From Haemophilus parainfluenzae (GTDB taxonomy: Bacteria > Pseudomonadota > Gammaproteobacteria > Enterobacterales > Pasteurellaceae), in assembly GCF_014931395.1 (NCBI RefSeq), contig NZ_CP063120.1:1037501-1101500 (forward strand): DNA of 64,000 nucleotides, in the 5' to 3' direction. The translations under genes and the position numbers were made by a program. Positions 21,864 through 31,403 of this stretch are shown piece after piece. Position 1 is the first letter of the stretch, and every line of letters begins with the position of its first letter. The notes beneath the pieces are model-generated. The model worked only from the letters and a program-made list of their open reading frames with translations. It was not told the origin of the DNA and did not search any database.

Positions 21864-21867
21864 TTGA

Positions 21868-23271
21868 TTAATGTTGCTTCCATAAGGGAAGTTGAATCGT
21901 GACGGCAAGCCCGCCCAAGTTGCTGGATTCGGCCCATACTTTTCCATTGTGTTCATTCACAACGTTATAGACAATCGTTAAACCTAATCCCGTTCCGCCA
22001 GTGGCTCGAGTTCTAGTTTCATCGACTCGATAGAATGGTTTAAAGATTTTGTCGAACTCTTCGGGTGGTAAGCCCAAGCCATTATCATCTACTCGAATTT
22101 GCAGACAATTATCATCCTGTTCATTTTTATGTAAATCAATGGTTAAGAAAATACGATCTTTCGTATATTTCAGTGCATTTCGAATAATATTTTCAATCGC
22201 ACTGGTGAGCAAGCTTAGGTTGCCATAAATCATATGTTTTTCAGGATGTAAAATAGAAATATTGACATCGCAGATGATCTTACGCTGCTCCGCTTCAAAT
22301 AAGGCATCTTTTATCACATCATCCCAAAGATGATTGATAGGAAATAAATTATGCTCCATTTGAGAATGCATTTGTTGGCGAGAAATGAGTAACAACTCGC
22401 TGATCATTTTATCCATTCGTTGGATTTCTTTCTCAATACGTTTAACCGGCTCAATATCACCCGTTTGATGACGAACCAGAGCAGTGGAAAGCTGCAAACG
22501 TGTTAATGGTGTTTTCAATTCGTGAGAAATAGAGGACAGTAGATTATGTTGGTTTGAGATTAGATTATCAATCGCGATCGACATCTTGTTAAAGCTTTGT
22601 CCTACTTCTCGTAATTCTGTTGGACCGTGATTTGCTAATTCATTATCAACTTTAAAGTTTCCTAACGCCACGCTATTTGCGGCCTTTTGTAAGTTAGTAA
22701 TCGGTTTGACGATAGTATGCGTAAACCACCAAAGTAAAGGTGTTGTGATAATTAAGGTTAAGAGCAATAAGATCCAAGGGTGGTCAAGCATATACCGTAA
22801 AATTTCTTGTTGACCGTTTGCTCGAGACACAAAGAATAATTCGGATGCTTGGTCAGAATCACCAATATAGACTTTAAAAGGGCCTGCAATTTGAATATCT
22901 TTGAAGGTTTTACGTTGTGGTTGGGCAAAGTTACTCGATTCTTGAGCAAATTGGGCAATATGCATTTTCTCTTCGCCTAAAGCACCGAAAATTTCTTTTT
23001 CTGGTGTCATAATGACAGGACGTGCAGAGTCAAATTTATCGGTTGGAAGAACTGGCACGCCAGCGAGGATACCGGTGATTCTATTGTTACGAATAGATTC
23101 AACGAGTTTCTTTTGATAGCTTGATATTTCATTTTGATTTAAGTCAGAATATAAGCGACTATCAAAATAAGGAAGTGCGACTAAAAGGGCAGTCATAGCA
23201 AAGAATGCCAACCAAAAGACAGTAAATGTGCGTATTGTGAGCTGATTTAAGCTGAATTTTTTGATAAGCAT
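21868..23271 (-). CDS. cpxA: Envelope-stress sensor histidine kinase CpxA
   Basis: CpxA senses envelope stress and phosphorylates CpxR. The 467-residue protein has a first membrane helix (about residues 14-34), a periplasmic sensor domain (about 35-170), a second helix (LLLLTLIITTPLLWW), a HAMP region, the H-box SSISHELKTPLTRLQ, the N-box IENIIRNALKY and G-boxes DNGLGLP and GGTGLGLTIVY. Its start codon overlaps the cpxR stop by one base, so the pair is translationally coupled. No CpxP gene is nearby. Confidence 0.93.
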   Translation of the reverse strand: MLIKKFSLNQLTIRTFTVFWLAFFAMTALLVALPYFDSRLYSDLNQNEISSYQKKLVESIRNNRITGILAGVPVLPTDKFDSARPVIMTPEKEIFGALGEEKMHIAQFAQESSNFAQPQRKTFKDIQIAGPFKVYIGDSDQASELFFVSRANGQQEILRYMLDHPWILLLLTLIITTPLLWWFTHTIVKPITNLQKAANSVALGNFKVDNELANHGPTELREVGQSFNKMSIAIDNLISNQHNLLSSISHELKTPLTRLQLSTALVRHQTGDIEPVKRIEKEIQRMDKMISELLLISRQQMHSQMEHNLFPINHLWDDVIKDALFEAEQRKIICDVNISILHPEKHMIYGNLSLLTSAIENIIRNALKYTKDRIFLTIDLHKNEQDDNCLQIRVDDNGLGLPPEEFDKIFKPFYRVDETRTRATGGTGLGLTIVYNVVNEHNGKVWAESSNLGGLAVTIQLPLWKQH

Positions 23272-23981
23272 TATTCACAAACCAACAAGTAACCACGACC
23301 ACGTAGCGTTTTCAGCCACGGTAAGCCATTGTCTCTTTCTGGGAGTTTTTTACGCAAGTTTGACATATGCATATCAATCGAGCGATCAAAAGGGGAAAGG
23401 TGTTTGCCTAGTACATTCATGCTTAATTCTTCGCGAGAGACAATTTGTCCTGGGCGAAGTACTAGTTTATGAAGTAGTGCAAATTCAGAGCCAGTTAGAC
23501 CAAGATCTTGACCCTTATAAGAAGCTTGTTGAAGGCCAGAGTGAAGTACTAAGCCACAAAATTCCAATGTATTTTCTTCTGATGAAAGTGCGGTCGAATT
23601 TTGTGTGTTTTCTTTCTCTGCTGGCGTAGCGCGACGTAAAATTGCTTTAATGCGAGCAACTAGTTCACGATCGTTAAAGGGTTTTGGTAAATAGTCATCG
23701 GCACCAAGTTCTAAGCCTAGAACACGATCGATCTCTTCGCCACGTGCAGTAAGCATCATCACAGGGACATTTGATGTTTGGCGAATTTTCTTGAGTGTTT
23801 CAATCCCGTTTAATACAGGCATCATGATATCTAATAACACTAACTGATGGCTTTCATTTAGCTTATCTAGCGCTTCTTGGCCATTATTGGCAACCTCGAC
23901 TTCAAAACCTGTCAGTCGTAAAACTTCAGCAAGTAAATCTGTTAGTTCAATATCATCATCAACTAATAGAATCTTTGACAT
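23271..23981 (-). CDS. cpxR: Response regulator CpxR
   Basis: CpxR is the OmpR-family partner of CpxA. The 236-residue protein has a receiver domain with the acidic pair in LLVDDDIEL, the phosphoacceptor Asp in LVLLDIMMPVLNG, the Thr/Ser in MLTARGEE and Lys in LPKPFNDREL, then a winged-helix domain ending TLRGRGYLLVCE. I chose the ATG at 23981 because AAGGG lies about 8 nt upstream; an ATG two codons earlier is too close to that site. Confidence 0.95.
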   Translation of the reverse strand: MSKILLVDDDIELTDLLAEVLRLTGFEVEVANNGQEALDKLNESHQLVLLDIMMPVLNGIETLKKIRQTSNVPVMMLTARGEEIDRVLGLELGADDYLPKPFNDRELVARIKAILRRATPAEKENTQNSTALSSEENTLEFCGLVLHSGLQQASYKGQDLGLTGSEFALLHKLVLRPGQIVSREELSMNVLGKHLSPFDRSIDMHMSNLRKKLPERDNGLPWLKTLRGRGYLLVCE

Positions 23982-24005
23982 TTTCATTCCCTTGTAATAT
24001 AACGA

Positions 24006-24029
24006 ACCTGCTTGATATGACAAGCAGGT
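24006..24029 (-). terminator. Hairpin between bamE and cpxR
   Basis: ACCTGCTTG and CAAGCAGGT form a perfect 9-bp stem with a 6-nt loop. The T-run is better on the plus strand than on the minus strand, so termination of bamE is likely but not certain. Confidence 0.6.
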
Positions 24030-24044
24030 GTTATTTTTTAATGA

Positions 24045-24458
24045 TTACCAGAATTTCCACCAGCTTTTCTTACCTGCGTTTTCAGGAGTGCTGATAATAG
24101 TATTATTTTCGTCTTGTTTTGCCACTTCAGGTAATGGCTTATCTAATTCAGCACTGCTTACTAAACCATTCTGATCGAATTTTACTGTAAATGTGTGCTG
24201 TTCAGGTTTTTGGTAAGAGTGTTGTTGTAAGAACACGTAATACCAAGTTAGGTTATTATAAGGATCGATTAAAACTGGTGTACCAAGCAAATATTGTACT
24301 TGTTGTGCGGTCATGCCTGGTTTAACTTGCGCCACAGTCGCTGCTTCTAAATAGTTACCTTGTGGAACATCAATACGATAAACGACTTTTTGCACTGTTG
24401 AACAAGAAGTTAAACTTAATGCTAAAACAACTGCACCTAAAAATGTTCTTAATTGCAT
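24045..24458 (-). CDS. bamE: Outer membrane assembly lipoprotein BamE
   Basis: BamE is the small lipoprotein of the BAM complex that inserts beta-barrel proteins. The 137-residue protein has a signal peptide with lipobox LTSC (Cys19) and the conserved BamE core: NYLEAATVAQVKPGMTAQQV, then LLGTPVLIDPYNNLTWYY. The C-terminal tail is poorly conserved. It lies upstream of cpxRA on the same strand, and Cpx monitors this compartment; co-regulation is only suggested by position. Confidence 0.93.
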   Translation of the reverse strand: MQLRTFLGAVVLALSLTSCSTVQKVVYRIDVPQGNYLEAATVAQVKPGMTAQQVQYLLGTPVLIDPYNNLTWYYVFLQQHSYQKPEQHTFTVKFDQNGLVSSAELDKPLPEVAKQDENNTIISTPENAGKKSWWKFW

Positions 24459-24520
24459 ATTTTTTACCTTTTACTGCAAAATTATGTCGAATGATACCGA
24501 AACTTTATGATCTTGCCAAA

Positions 24521-25537
24521 TTAATTATCGCACTTTAATGCTTTTTGAAGTTGATCTTTCAGATTTGGTGGTATCCCTTTGATTGTTAAAGTATCTGTAA
24601 GTGGATCCCATTCAATACGGTTATTTAATAAATCCGCATCAAAACTTAATGTCACACCTTTACCAGAACCCGAAAATTTCGTTAATGTTTTTAAGGCTGA
24701 ACGTACTGGTGGAATGGTTTCCTCCAAGCCGTAATCTTGCTCTTCTGTAAAGGTGACAAAAGGGCGCTCGTTTAGAGTCGGCAAATTCGCTGAAAGTTCA
24801 GTTAAGGCAATTTCATCACCGCTTGCTAATTGACCTTTACAGTATTCAAAGACCTGTTTTTTTACCGCTTGAGTTTGTTCTTTGTTCAATTCACCTTGTT
24901 CACAGTAGTCACTGACTGCTTGTAATAGGCATTGGTTTTGAACTTGTGGATTTAAACCTTCTTCTGCACCTAAGAAATCCATAAAGAAGTCACTAATTTT
25001 ACGACCAACACGACCTTTAATGAAGGTGAGATAGCGGTTTGAGTTTGCATTCACTTGCAAATCCGTTAAGTTGATACGTGCAGCAATATCAAACTGTGTG
25101 ATATCTAAATATTCCGTACGGCGAATTTCAAGATTTTCATCAACTAACATACTGATGCGGCTATCTAATAGTGCAATGAATAGGTAATCCGTCGCTAAGA
25201 AGTTATATTGGCACAGAATAAGCGTACCACTGTCTGCAAAATTATATTTGCCCAATTCTTGCGCTAATAATTTTGTGGATTGTTGGCTGAAATTTAAAAA
25301 GTTGATTTCATTTTCTAATAAACGATTCAGATCTTGTGCAAAAATGGAATTCTCTTGGAAGACACCAAATGCTTTGCCTTTATTTTGATAACCTTGATGT
25401 AATTGCAACATCATTTGTTCGACTTCTGGCGTAATGGTGAGAAGTTCATCACGCAACACGCTTTCCATTGTAGTGGTTTCATTTTCAGTGTGCTTAACTA
25501 ATTGATGTAGCACGATTTGATTAACCGTAATGCTCAT
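24521..25537 (-). CDS. ndpA: Nucleoid-associated protein YejK/NdpA
   Basis: This 338-residue protein belongs to the YejK/NdpA nucleoid-associated family, recognised by the N-terminal [12 protein letters not shown], the [10 protein letters not shown] region and the C-terminal sequence [16 protein letters not shown] followed by [14 protein letters not shown]. The biochemical role is poorly defined. It is divergent from yejL-yejM, exactly as in E. coli. Confidence 0.93.
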   Translation of the reverse strand: MSITVNQIVLHQLVKHTENETTTMESVLRDELLTITPEVEQMMLQLHQGYQNKGKAFGVFQENSIFAQDLNRLLENEINFLNFSQQSTKLLAQELGKYNFADSGTLILCQYNFLATDYLFIALLDSRISMLVDENLEIRRTEYLDITQFDIAARINLTDLQVNANSNRYLTFIKGRVGRKISDFFMDFLGAEEGLNPQVQNQCLLQAVSDYCEQGELNKEQTQAVKKQVFEYCKGQLASGDEIALTELSANLPTLNERPFVTFTEEQDYGLEETIPPVRSALKTLTKFSGSGKGVTLSFDADLLNNRIEWDPLTDTLTIKGIPPNLKDQLQKALKCDN

Positions 25538-25675
25538 AATTTTTTCCTTCGTAAAATTTACCTTAAATTATAACCGCACTTTTTAAGCAAGAAAAAAGAA
25601 ATTATTCAGATTGGACAAATTATCGGGTATGATATGAGAAGTTTTTTGTATTTAGAACAGGCTTAAACATTCCAA

Positions 25676-25894
25676 ATGGCTCAACATTCAAAGTATTCCG
25701 ATGGGCAAGTTAATGCCATCATTAACGACATGATTAGCGTACTTGAAACTCACAAAGCACCCGTTGATCTTTCGCTTATCGCTTTAGGCAATATGGCCAG
25801 TAATTTATTGACCACTAGCGTACCCGCCGCACAGCGTGAAGCACTAGCTCAAGCCTTTGCCAACTCTCTAATGAATTCGGTAAAAATAAAATAA
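25676..25894 (+). CDS. yejL: YejL family protein (UPF0352)
   Basis: This 72-residue helical protein matches UPF0352, with the conserved stretch HKAPVDLSLIALGNMASNLL. No function is established. It ends one base before the yejM start, so the two are in one operon. Confidence 0.92.
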   Translation: MAQHSKYSDGQVNAIINDMISVLETHKAPVDLSLIALGNMASNLLTTSVPAAQREALAQAFANSLMNSVKIK

Positions 25895-25895
25895 A

Positions 25896-27638
25896 ATGTT
25901 TTGGTTTAAGAAAAGCAAATTCAACGGACGTGAATACCGTGAAGAAACCTCACGAAAAATTTCGTGGGGACACTGGTTTGCTTTTTTTAACATTATCATC
26001 GCAATTCTTATTGGTAGTCGTTACGCTTTTCTCATTGACTGGCCAGACACTTTACTCGGCAAAATTTATTTCTTTATCAGCTTATTAGGGCATTTCAGTT
26101 TTTGTGTTTTTGCCTTGTATTTGCTGGTTATATTTCCGCTGAGTTTCATTATCAAAAATCACCGCACTTTCCGTGGACTAACAGTGATTATCGCGACAAT
26201 TTGCACCACTTTATTACTGTTTGATACGGAAGTTTTTAATCGCTTTAATATCCACCTTTCTTCTATTGTTTGGAATTTGTTAGTGAACCCTGAAAAGGGC
26301 GATCTCTCACGGGATTGGCAAATTTTCTTTGCGCCAATGCCGATTATTTTGCTAATCCAAATGCTTTTCTCCCGTTGGAGTTGGGAAAAATTACGTAGTT
26401 TAGAGCGTCAAAAATGGCTGAAGAAAGTGGGATTAGTGCTGACTTCCACGTTTGTCGCGACACACTTAATTTACGCTTGGGCGGATGCATTTTTATATCG
26501 TCCGATTACTATGCAGCGTTCAAACTTCCCACTTTCTTATCCAATGACCGCAAGAACCTTTTTGGAAAAACAAGGATTTATTAATGCGGAAACATATTCT
26601 CAGCGCTTAGAGCAAGAAGGGCGTCTGGATGCATTAAAAATTGATTATCCGAAAAAAGATCTTCAGTTTGATCAAGTTGAAAACAAACCAAATATTCTCG
26701 TGATTACCGTTTCAGGCTTACGTTATGATGCGTTAACTAGCGAGAAAATGCCTAAATTGTTTGAGTTTGCCACAAGTTCTACTCAATTTACGAATCATTA
26801 CAGTAGTGGCAATACGAACAATGCTGGCTTAGTAGGCTTATTCTATGGGCTGAATGCGAATTACACGGACAGTATTTTGAGTAATCACACACCATCGGTG
26901 TTAATTAAAAAGCTACAAGACGAGAAATATCAATTTGTCGCTTATTCGTCTACGGCATTTAAAGATAGCTTATTTAAACAAGCCTTGTTCCGTAATGTGA
27001 AATTACCTAAAGTGAAAGCTTCTTCGCCAAAAGAGGCGATAAATGGCGTTTTATCTCTCTTAAAAGAGGATAAACCTTGGTTTGCTTATGTGGATTTAGA
27101 TATTGCGGACCAAACGGAAGAAAATTACACCAAATCGCTTGTGGAGATTGATCAACAAATTGATGACACTTTAGCATCAGTTTCTTTAGAGAATACGATT
27201 GTCATCATTACGGCAGAGCATGGTACAATGTTTAATAAACTGGATGAAAAAGCACAAGAAAACTATTTCGGTCGTGATGAAATCCAAGTGCCATTTATTG
27301 TTTACTGGAAAGATTTACCGGTGCAAGAAGTCTCGAAATTAACGAGCCATACGGATTTATTACCGGCATTGATGTCATCGATCTTTAAAGTGAAAAATCC
27401 AGTTTCGGATTATGCACAAGGCCGTAATTTATTTGAGCTTAATGGTGATCCTTGGGTGTTGGCGTCGAATTTCCGTTGGAATGTCATTATTCAGCCGGAT
27501 GGCACACAGTATCATATTGATCGCAAAGGAAACTATAAGAAATTTGACCGCACTTATACTGAGCAATCTTCAAGCCGTCCACCGCTCGGATTATTCTTAG
27601 ACGTTTTCAAACAAGAGCGTTCTTTTGTCAATAAATAG
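25896..27638 (+). CDS. yejM: YejM/PbgA/LapC-type inner-membrane alkaline-phosphatase-fold protein
   Basis: YejM controls lipopolysaccharide synthesis in enterics by sensing periplasmic LPS and limiting LpxC proteolysis. The 580-residue protein has about five membrane helices in the first 200 residues, then a periplasmic sulfatase-like domain starting near NILVITVSGLRYDAL, with IIITAEHGTMF near the C-terminal third. Family members lack full sulfatase metal chemistry. It overlaps functionally with the lipid A genes at the left edge of the window, although they are not linked. Two uptake signals lie inside the gene. Confidence 0.92.
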   Translation: MFWFKKSKFNGREYREETSRKISWGHWFAFFNIIIAILIGSRYAFLIDWPDTLLGKIYFFISLLGHFSFCVFALYLLVIFPLSFIIKNHRTFRGLTVIIATICTTLLLFDTEVFNRFNIHLSSIVWNLLVNPEKGDLSRDWQIFFAPMPIILLIQMLFSRWSWEKLRSLERQKWLKKVGLVLTSTFVATHLIYAWADAFLYRPITMQRSNFPLSYPMTARTFLEKQGFINAETYSQRLEQEGRLDALKIDYPKKDLQFDQVENKPNILVITVSGLRYDALTSEKMPKLFEFATSSTQFTNHYSSGNTNNAGLVGLFYGLNANYTDSILSNHTPSVLIKKLQDEKYQFVAYSSTAFKDSLFKQALFRNVKLPKVKASSPKEAINGVLSLLKEDKPWFAYVDLDIADQTEENYTKSLVEIDQQIDDTLASVSLENTIVIITAEHGTMFNKLDEKAQENYFGRDEIQVPFIVYWKDLPVQEVSKLTSHTDLLPALMSSIFKVKNPVSDYAQGRNLFELNGDPWVLASNFRWNVIIQPDGTQYHIDRKGNYKKFDRTYTEQSSSRPPLGLFLDVFKQERSFVNK

Positions 27639-27828
27639 ATAGCTTTTTTGCGCTTAAAATCTTATACTTTGCACTCAGTTGAAAGACTGAAAAGATGTTA
27701 TTAATTAAAATCTGCGAATTTTTCATAACATTGCAAACAATTCACAATAGACCAGATCCTTATTGGGTTTGCTTTTCAATTAATACACTTCTCGTCTCTC
27801 TTTTCCTTTCTTTTTTGGCGGAGTTATT

Positions 27829-28821
27829 ATGAGAAATCACGTTCGTAGCTTTAAAACGTTTATTCGAGACGAAATCATTAAAAAAGGTGGCTGGGTTAAT
27901 GCCCATGCTCACGCGGATCGTGCTTTTACAATGACACCTGAAAAAATTGGCATTTATCACAATAGTAATCTTCAACAAAAATGGGATTTAGTGGACGAAG
28001 TTAAACGTACATCAAGTGTTGATGATTATTACGCCCGTTTCTGTCAATCGATTGAATTGATGATTTCCCAAGGGGTGACGGCATTTGGGACTTTTGTGGA
28101 TATCGACCCGATTTGTGAAGACCGAGCCATTATTGCCGCACACAAAGCTCGCGAAGTTTATAAGCATGACATTATTTTGAAATTTGCGAATCAGACCTTA
28201 AAAGGGGTGATTGAGCCAGAAGCACGCAAATGGTTTGATATTGGCTCTGATATGGTGGATATGATTGGAGGCTTACCTTATCGCGATGAGCTGGATTATG
28301 GTCGCGGCCTTGAAGCAATGGATATTTTACTTGATGCAGCTAAATCTCGCGGCATTATGTGCCATGTGCATGTGGATCAATTCAACTCTCCGAAAGAAAA
28401 AGAAACAGAACAACTTTGCGATAAAACTATTGAACATGGAATGGAAGGTCGAGTCGTAGCGATCCATGGTATTTCTATCGGTGCACATAGCAGAGAATAT
28501 CGTTATAAACTTTATGAAAAAATGCGTCAGGCAAAAATGATGATGATTGCTTGCCCAATGGCATGGATTGATAGTAATCGAAAAGAAGATTTGATGCCTT
28601 TCCATAATGCCTTGACACCTGCAGATGAAATGATTCCAGAAGGAATTACAGTCGCGTTAGGTACGGATAATATCTGTGATTACATGGTGCCACTTTGCGA
28701 AGGGGATTTATGGCAAGAACTAAGCTTACTTGCTGCAGGCTGTCGTTTCCCACATCTTGATGCGATGGTTGATATTGCGAGTATCAACGGACGTAAAGTG
28801 TTAGGTTTAGAGCCAGTTTAA
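27829..28821 (+). CDS. Cytosine-deaminase-like amidohydrolase
   Basis: This 330-residue protein is a metal-dependent amidohydrolase. Metal ligands are visible in NAHAHADRAF (first two His), CHVHVDQFN (His), AIHGISIG (His) and VALGTDNICD (Asp). The pattern is closest to the cytosine deaminase / AtzC-like branch, and I recall a similar conserved Haemophilus protein, but the substrate cannot be assigned. It stands alone after a 190-bp gap in which I see no clear regulatory structure, and ends at a hairpin terminator. Confidence 0.8.
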   Translation: MRNHVRSFKTFIRDEIIKKGGWVNAHAHADRAFTMTPEKIGIYHNSNLQQKWDLVDEVKRTSSVDDYYARFCQSIELMISQGVTAFGTFVDIDPICEDRAIIAAHKAREVYKHDIILKFANQTLKGVIEPEARKWFDIGSDMVDMIGGLPYRDELDYGRGLEAMDILLDAAKSRGIMCHVHVDQFNSPKEKETEQLCDKTIEHGMEGRVVAIHGISIGAHSREYRYKLYEKMRQAKMMMIACPMAWIDSNRKEDLMPFHNALTPADEMIPEGITVALGTDNICDYMVPLCEGDLWQELSLLAAGCRFPHLDAMVDIASINGRKVLGLEPV

Positions 28822-28842
28822 TCCAAAAGTTAGATAGAAGTG

Positions 28843-28880
28843 CGGTCATAAAACGAAACGTTTTGTGGCCGTTTTTATTT
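28843..28880 (+). terminator. Terminator after the amidohydrolase gene
   Basis: CGGTCATAAAACG pairs with CGTTTTGTGGCCG (two G-T wobbles), loop AAA, followed by TTTTTATTT. The left arm includes an uptake signal. Confidence 0.8.
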
Positions 28881-28939
28881 ATAAGAGAAAACAGAACTAA
28901 TGCTAATTTGACTGATTTAAAAAAGGACTTTAAGAAAAG

Positions 28940-29015
28940 TGGTGGGCGATACCGGTCTCGAACCAGTGACCCCCTCCTTGTAAGGGAGGTGCTCTCCCAA
29001 CTGAGCTAATCGCCC
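28940..29015 (-). tRNA. tRNA-Val (UAC), copy 4 in transcription order
   Basis: The minus strand gives a full 76-nt cloverleaf from GGGCGATTAGCTCAGTTGGG to encoded CCA. The anticodon loop CTTACAA carries UAC (valine). It is identical to the other three copies. Confidence 0.97.
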
Positions 29016-29062
29016 GATGCACCTGAAAAGATATTCGGATTTATTTAAACACTAAAATTAAG

Positions 29063-29138
29063 TGGTGGGCGATACCGGTCTCGAACCAGTGACCCCCTCC
29101 TTGTAAGGGAGGTGCTCTCCCAACTGAGCTAATCGCCC
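29063..29138 (-). tRNA. tRNA-Val (UAC), copy 3
   Basis: This gene has the same 76-nt sequence and UAC anticodon, with encoded CCA. It is separated from copy 4 by 47 bp and from copy 2 by 59 bp of unrelated spacer. Confidence 0.97.
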
Positions 29139-29197
29139 ACATAAGAAAAGCGTTTAAATAATGGGAAAGTTTGAGCGGAAAGAACACTTTAGAAAAG

Positions 29198-29273
29198 TGG
29201 TGGGCGATACCGGTCTCGAACCAGTGACCCCCTCCTTGTAAGGGAGGTGCTCTCCCAACTGAGCTAATCGCCC
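29198..29273 (-). tRNA. tRNA-Val (UAC), copy 2
   Basis: This gene has the same 76-nt sequence with encoded CCA; the spacer to copy 1 is 44 bp. Confidence 0.97.
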
Positions 29274-29317
29274 GCTTGGTCAAACTTTTACAACATTAAA
29301 GCCAACTTTGGAAAAAG

Positions 29318-29393
29318 TGGTGGGCGATACCGGTCTCGAACCAGTGACCCCCTCCTTGTAAGGGAGGTGCTCTCCCAACTGAGCTAATCGCCC
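29318..29393 (-). tRNA. tRNA-Val (UAC), copy 1 (promoter-proximal)
   Basis: This is the first copy behind the strong promoter at 29412-29439. It is a 76-nt cloverleaf, anticodon UAC, with encoded CCA. Confidence 0.97.
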
Positions 29394-29411
29394 TTAATGT
29401 TGTGGATTGGC

Positions 29412-29439
29412 ATTATAAGTATAATGAGATTTCAGTCAA
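29412..29439 (-). promoter_or_regulatory. Promoter of the tRNA-Val cluster
   Basis: On the minus strand TTGACT is followed after 16 bp by TATAAT. The predicted start lies about 10 bp before the first tRNA, allowing a short leader. Confidence 0.8.
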
Positions 29440-29565
29440 TATATTTTTATGAAAAAGCGTCTAGTTGTTGCAAAAATAGGCATAAAATCAGATTTTTTAT
29501 TTAGAACTCACGCAAGTCGTAGTAAAATAAAGGTAATTTTTGTAAATGAATAGGTTATTAAGAAA

Positions 29566-31008
29566 ATGAAAATTGATCCTCCTTTTGAATTAGATCCGAA
29601 TGTCAAAGTACGTACGCGTTTTGCTCCAAGTCCAACAGGTTATTTGCACGTAGGCGGCGCACGTACAGCCCTTTATTCTTGGTTATTTGCAAAACATAAT
29701 AACGGTGAGTTTGTATTACGTATTGAAGATACCGATTTAGAGCGTTCTACACCGGAAGCAACAGCGGCAATCATTGAAGGGATGGAGTGGTTAAACCTTG
29801 CTTGGGAACATGGTCCTTATTATCAAACCAAACGCTTTGATCGTTACAATCAAGTGATTGATGAAATGATTGAGCAAGGCTTAGCTTATCGTTGTTATTG
29901 CTCTAAAGAACGCTTAGAAGAATTACGCCATACACAAGAGCAAAACAAAGAAAAACCACGTTATGACCGTCATTGTTTACATGATCACAATCATGCAGCC
30001 GATGAGCCACACGTAGTACGTTTTAAAAACCCAACAGAAGGTTCAGTCGTGTTTGATGATGCGGTGCGTGGTCGTATTGAAATCAGCAACAGCGAATTAG
30101 ATGATTTAATTATTCGTCGTACCGACGGTTCACCAACCTACAACTTCTGTGTGGTGGTAGATGACTGGGATATGGGTATTACTCACGTTGTGCGTGGTGA
30201 AGACCACATTAACAACACCCCGCGTCAAATTAATATCTTAAAAGCGTTAGGCGCACCAATTCCAGTATATGCGCACGTTTCCATGATTAATGGTGATGAT
30301 GGCCAAAAACTATCCAAACGTCATGGTGCGGTAAGTGTGATGCAATATCGTGATGACGGTTATTTACCAGAAGCCTTAATCAACTATCTTGTTCGTTTAG
30401 GTTGGGGTCATGGTGACCAAGAGATCTTTACGCGTGAAGAAATGATTAAATACTTCGAATTAGATCATGTGAGTAAATCAGCAAGTGCATTTAACACGGA
30501 AAAATTATTGTGGTTAAATCACCATTACATTCGTGAATTACCACCTGAATATGTGGCAAAACATCTTGCATGGCATTATAAAGATCAAGGCATTGATACT
30601 TCAAATGGCCCTGCATTAACTGAAATCGTGACGATGCTTGCAGAACGTTGCAAAACTTTAAAAGAAATGGCATCAGCAAGTCGTTATTTCTTTGAAGAGT
30701 TTGAGAGTTTTGACGAAGCAGCGGTGAAGAAACACTTTAAAGCGGCGGCGATTGAACCACTTGAAAAAGTAAAAGAAAAATTGACCGCACTTTCTAGCTG
30801 GGATTTACATTCTACCCATGAAGCGATTGAACAAACCGCTGCTGAATTAGGTGTGGGTATGGGTAAAGTCGGGATGCCATTACGCGTGGCCGTAACAGGC
30901 TCAGGTCAATCACCTTCTATGGACGTGACATTAGTGGGCATTGGCCGTGAACGTGTGTTAGCGCGTATCCAACGTGCCATTGATTTTATTAAATCTCAAA
31001 ACGCTTAA
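29566..31008 (+). CDS. gltX: Glutamyl-tRNA synthetase
   Basis: GltX charges tRNA-Glu. The 480-residue class I synthetase shows the HIGH-type motif in [15 protein letters not shown] (about residues 20-34), the KMSKS-type motif KLSKRHG (about 253-259) and conserved RIEDTD. It has a normal length and an anticodon-binding C-terminal domain. It lies between the tRNA-Val cluster (divergent) and tRNA-Ala (same strand). Confidence 0.98.
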   Translation: MKIDPPFELDPNVKVRTRFAPSPTGYLHVGGARTALYSWLFAKHNNGEFVLRIEDTDLERSTPEATAAIIEGMEWLNLAWEHGPYYQTKRFDRYNQVIDEMIEQGLAYRCYCSKERLEELRHTQEQNKEKPRYDRHCLHDHNHAADEPHVVRFKNPTEGSVVFDDAVRGRIEISNSELDDLIIRRTDGSPTYNFCVVVDDWDMGITHVVRGEDHINNTPRQINILKALGAPIPVYAHVSMINGDDGQKLSKRHGAVSVMQYRDDGYLPEALINYLVRLGWGHGDQEIFTREEMIKYFELDHVSKSASAFNTEKLLWLNHHYIRELPPEYVAKHLAWHYKDQGIDTSNGPALTEIVTMLAERCKTLKEMASASRYFFEEFESFDEAAVKKHFKAAAIEPLEKVKEKLTALSSWDLHSTHEAIEQTAAELGVGMGKVGMPLRVAVTGSGQSPSMDVTLVGIGRERVLARIQRAIDFIKSQNA

Positions 31009-31014
31009 TATTTA

Positions 31015-31062
31015 GGCTGATAAGCGGGATTTGATTACTTCAATATTGACAGTTTATCAGCC
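31015..31062 (+). terminator. Possible hairpin after gltX
   Basis: GGCTGATAA and TTATCAGCC form a perfect 9-bp stem around a 30-nt loop. Only a short A/T stretch follows, so terminator function is doubtful. Confidence 0.4.
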
Positions 31063-31087
31063 GAAATTTATCATAGCTTGCGTTATT

Positions 31088-31164
<77 letters not shown>

Positions 31165-31198
31165 AATTCTAATTTTATATAGTATGATATAGTCCGAT

Positions 31199-31232
31199 AA
31201 AGCCTTGATATATAGCATATCAAGGCTTTTTT
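31199..31232 (+). terminator. Element-borne terminator behind tRNA-Ala
   Basis: AAAGCCTTGATAT and ATATCAAGGCTTT form a perfect 13-bp stem with loop ATAGC, followed by TTT. It restores termination for the tRNA gene, whose own terminator was pushed to 40264. Confidence 0.9.
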
Positions 31233-31278
31233 GTTGTTCTAACAAGTCCGATAGAAACCAACCAAATCCACAAATTCT

Positions 31279-31385
31279 AGTAACACTAATAGTAACACCA
31301 TGCTATGATAGGATCATATAGTGTTACTAAATTAATTATAACTTTATGATTTATAAAATAAATTTATAAAGTTTTTAGTGTTACT
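31279..31385 (+). repeat. Integrase arm-type repeats, left end
   Basis: AGTAACACT at 31279-31287 and AGTAACACC at 31291-31299 are direct repeats 12 bp apart. AGTGTTACT occurs in inverse orientation at 31320-31328 and 31377-31385. Between the last two lies AACTTTAT...ATAAAGTT (31340-31347, 31366-31373). The pattern suits integrase arm binding and autoregulation of int. Confidence 0.7.
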
Positions 31386-31403
31386 TCATTTTGGAGGTAT
31401 CTA

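Noticed and set aside
27639..27828. Possible riboswitch or leader before the amidohydrolase gene
   Set aside because: No stable stem set or known aptamer pattern could be seen; only AT-rich sequence.
28940..29393. Four near-regular repeats that could suggest a CRISPR array or a protein-coding repeat gene
   Set aside because: Each repeat is a full tRNA-Val cloverleaf with encoded CCA. A frame running across two copies (about 29041-29283) is a by-product of the repeats.
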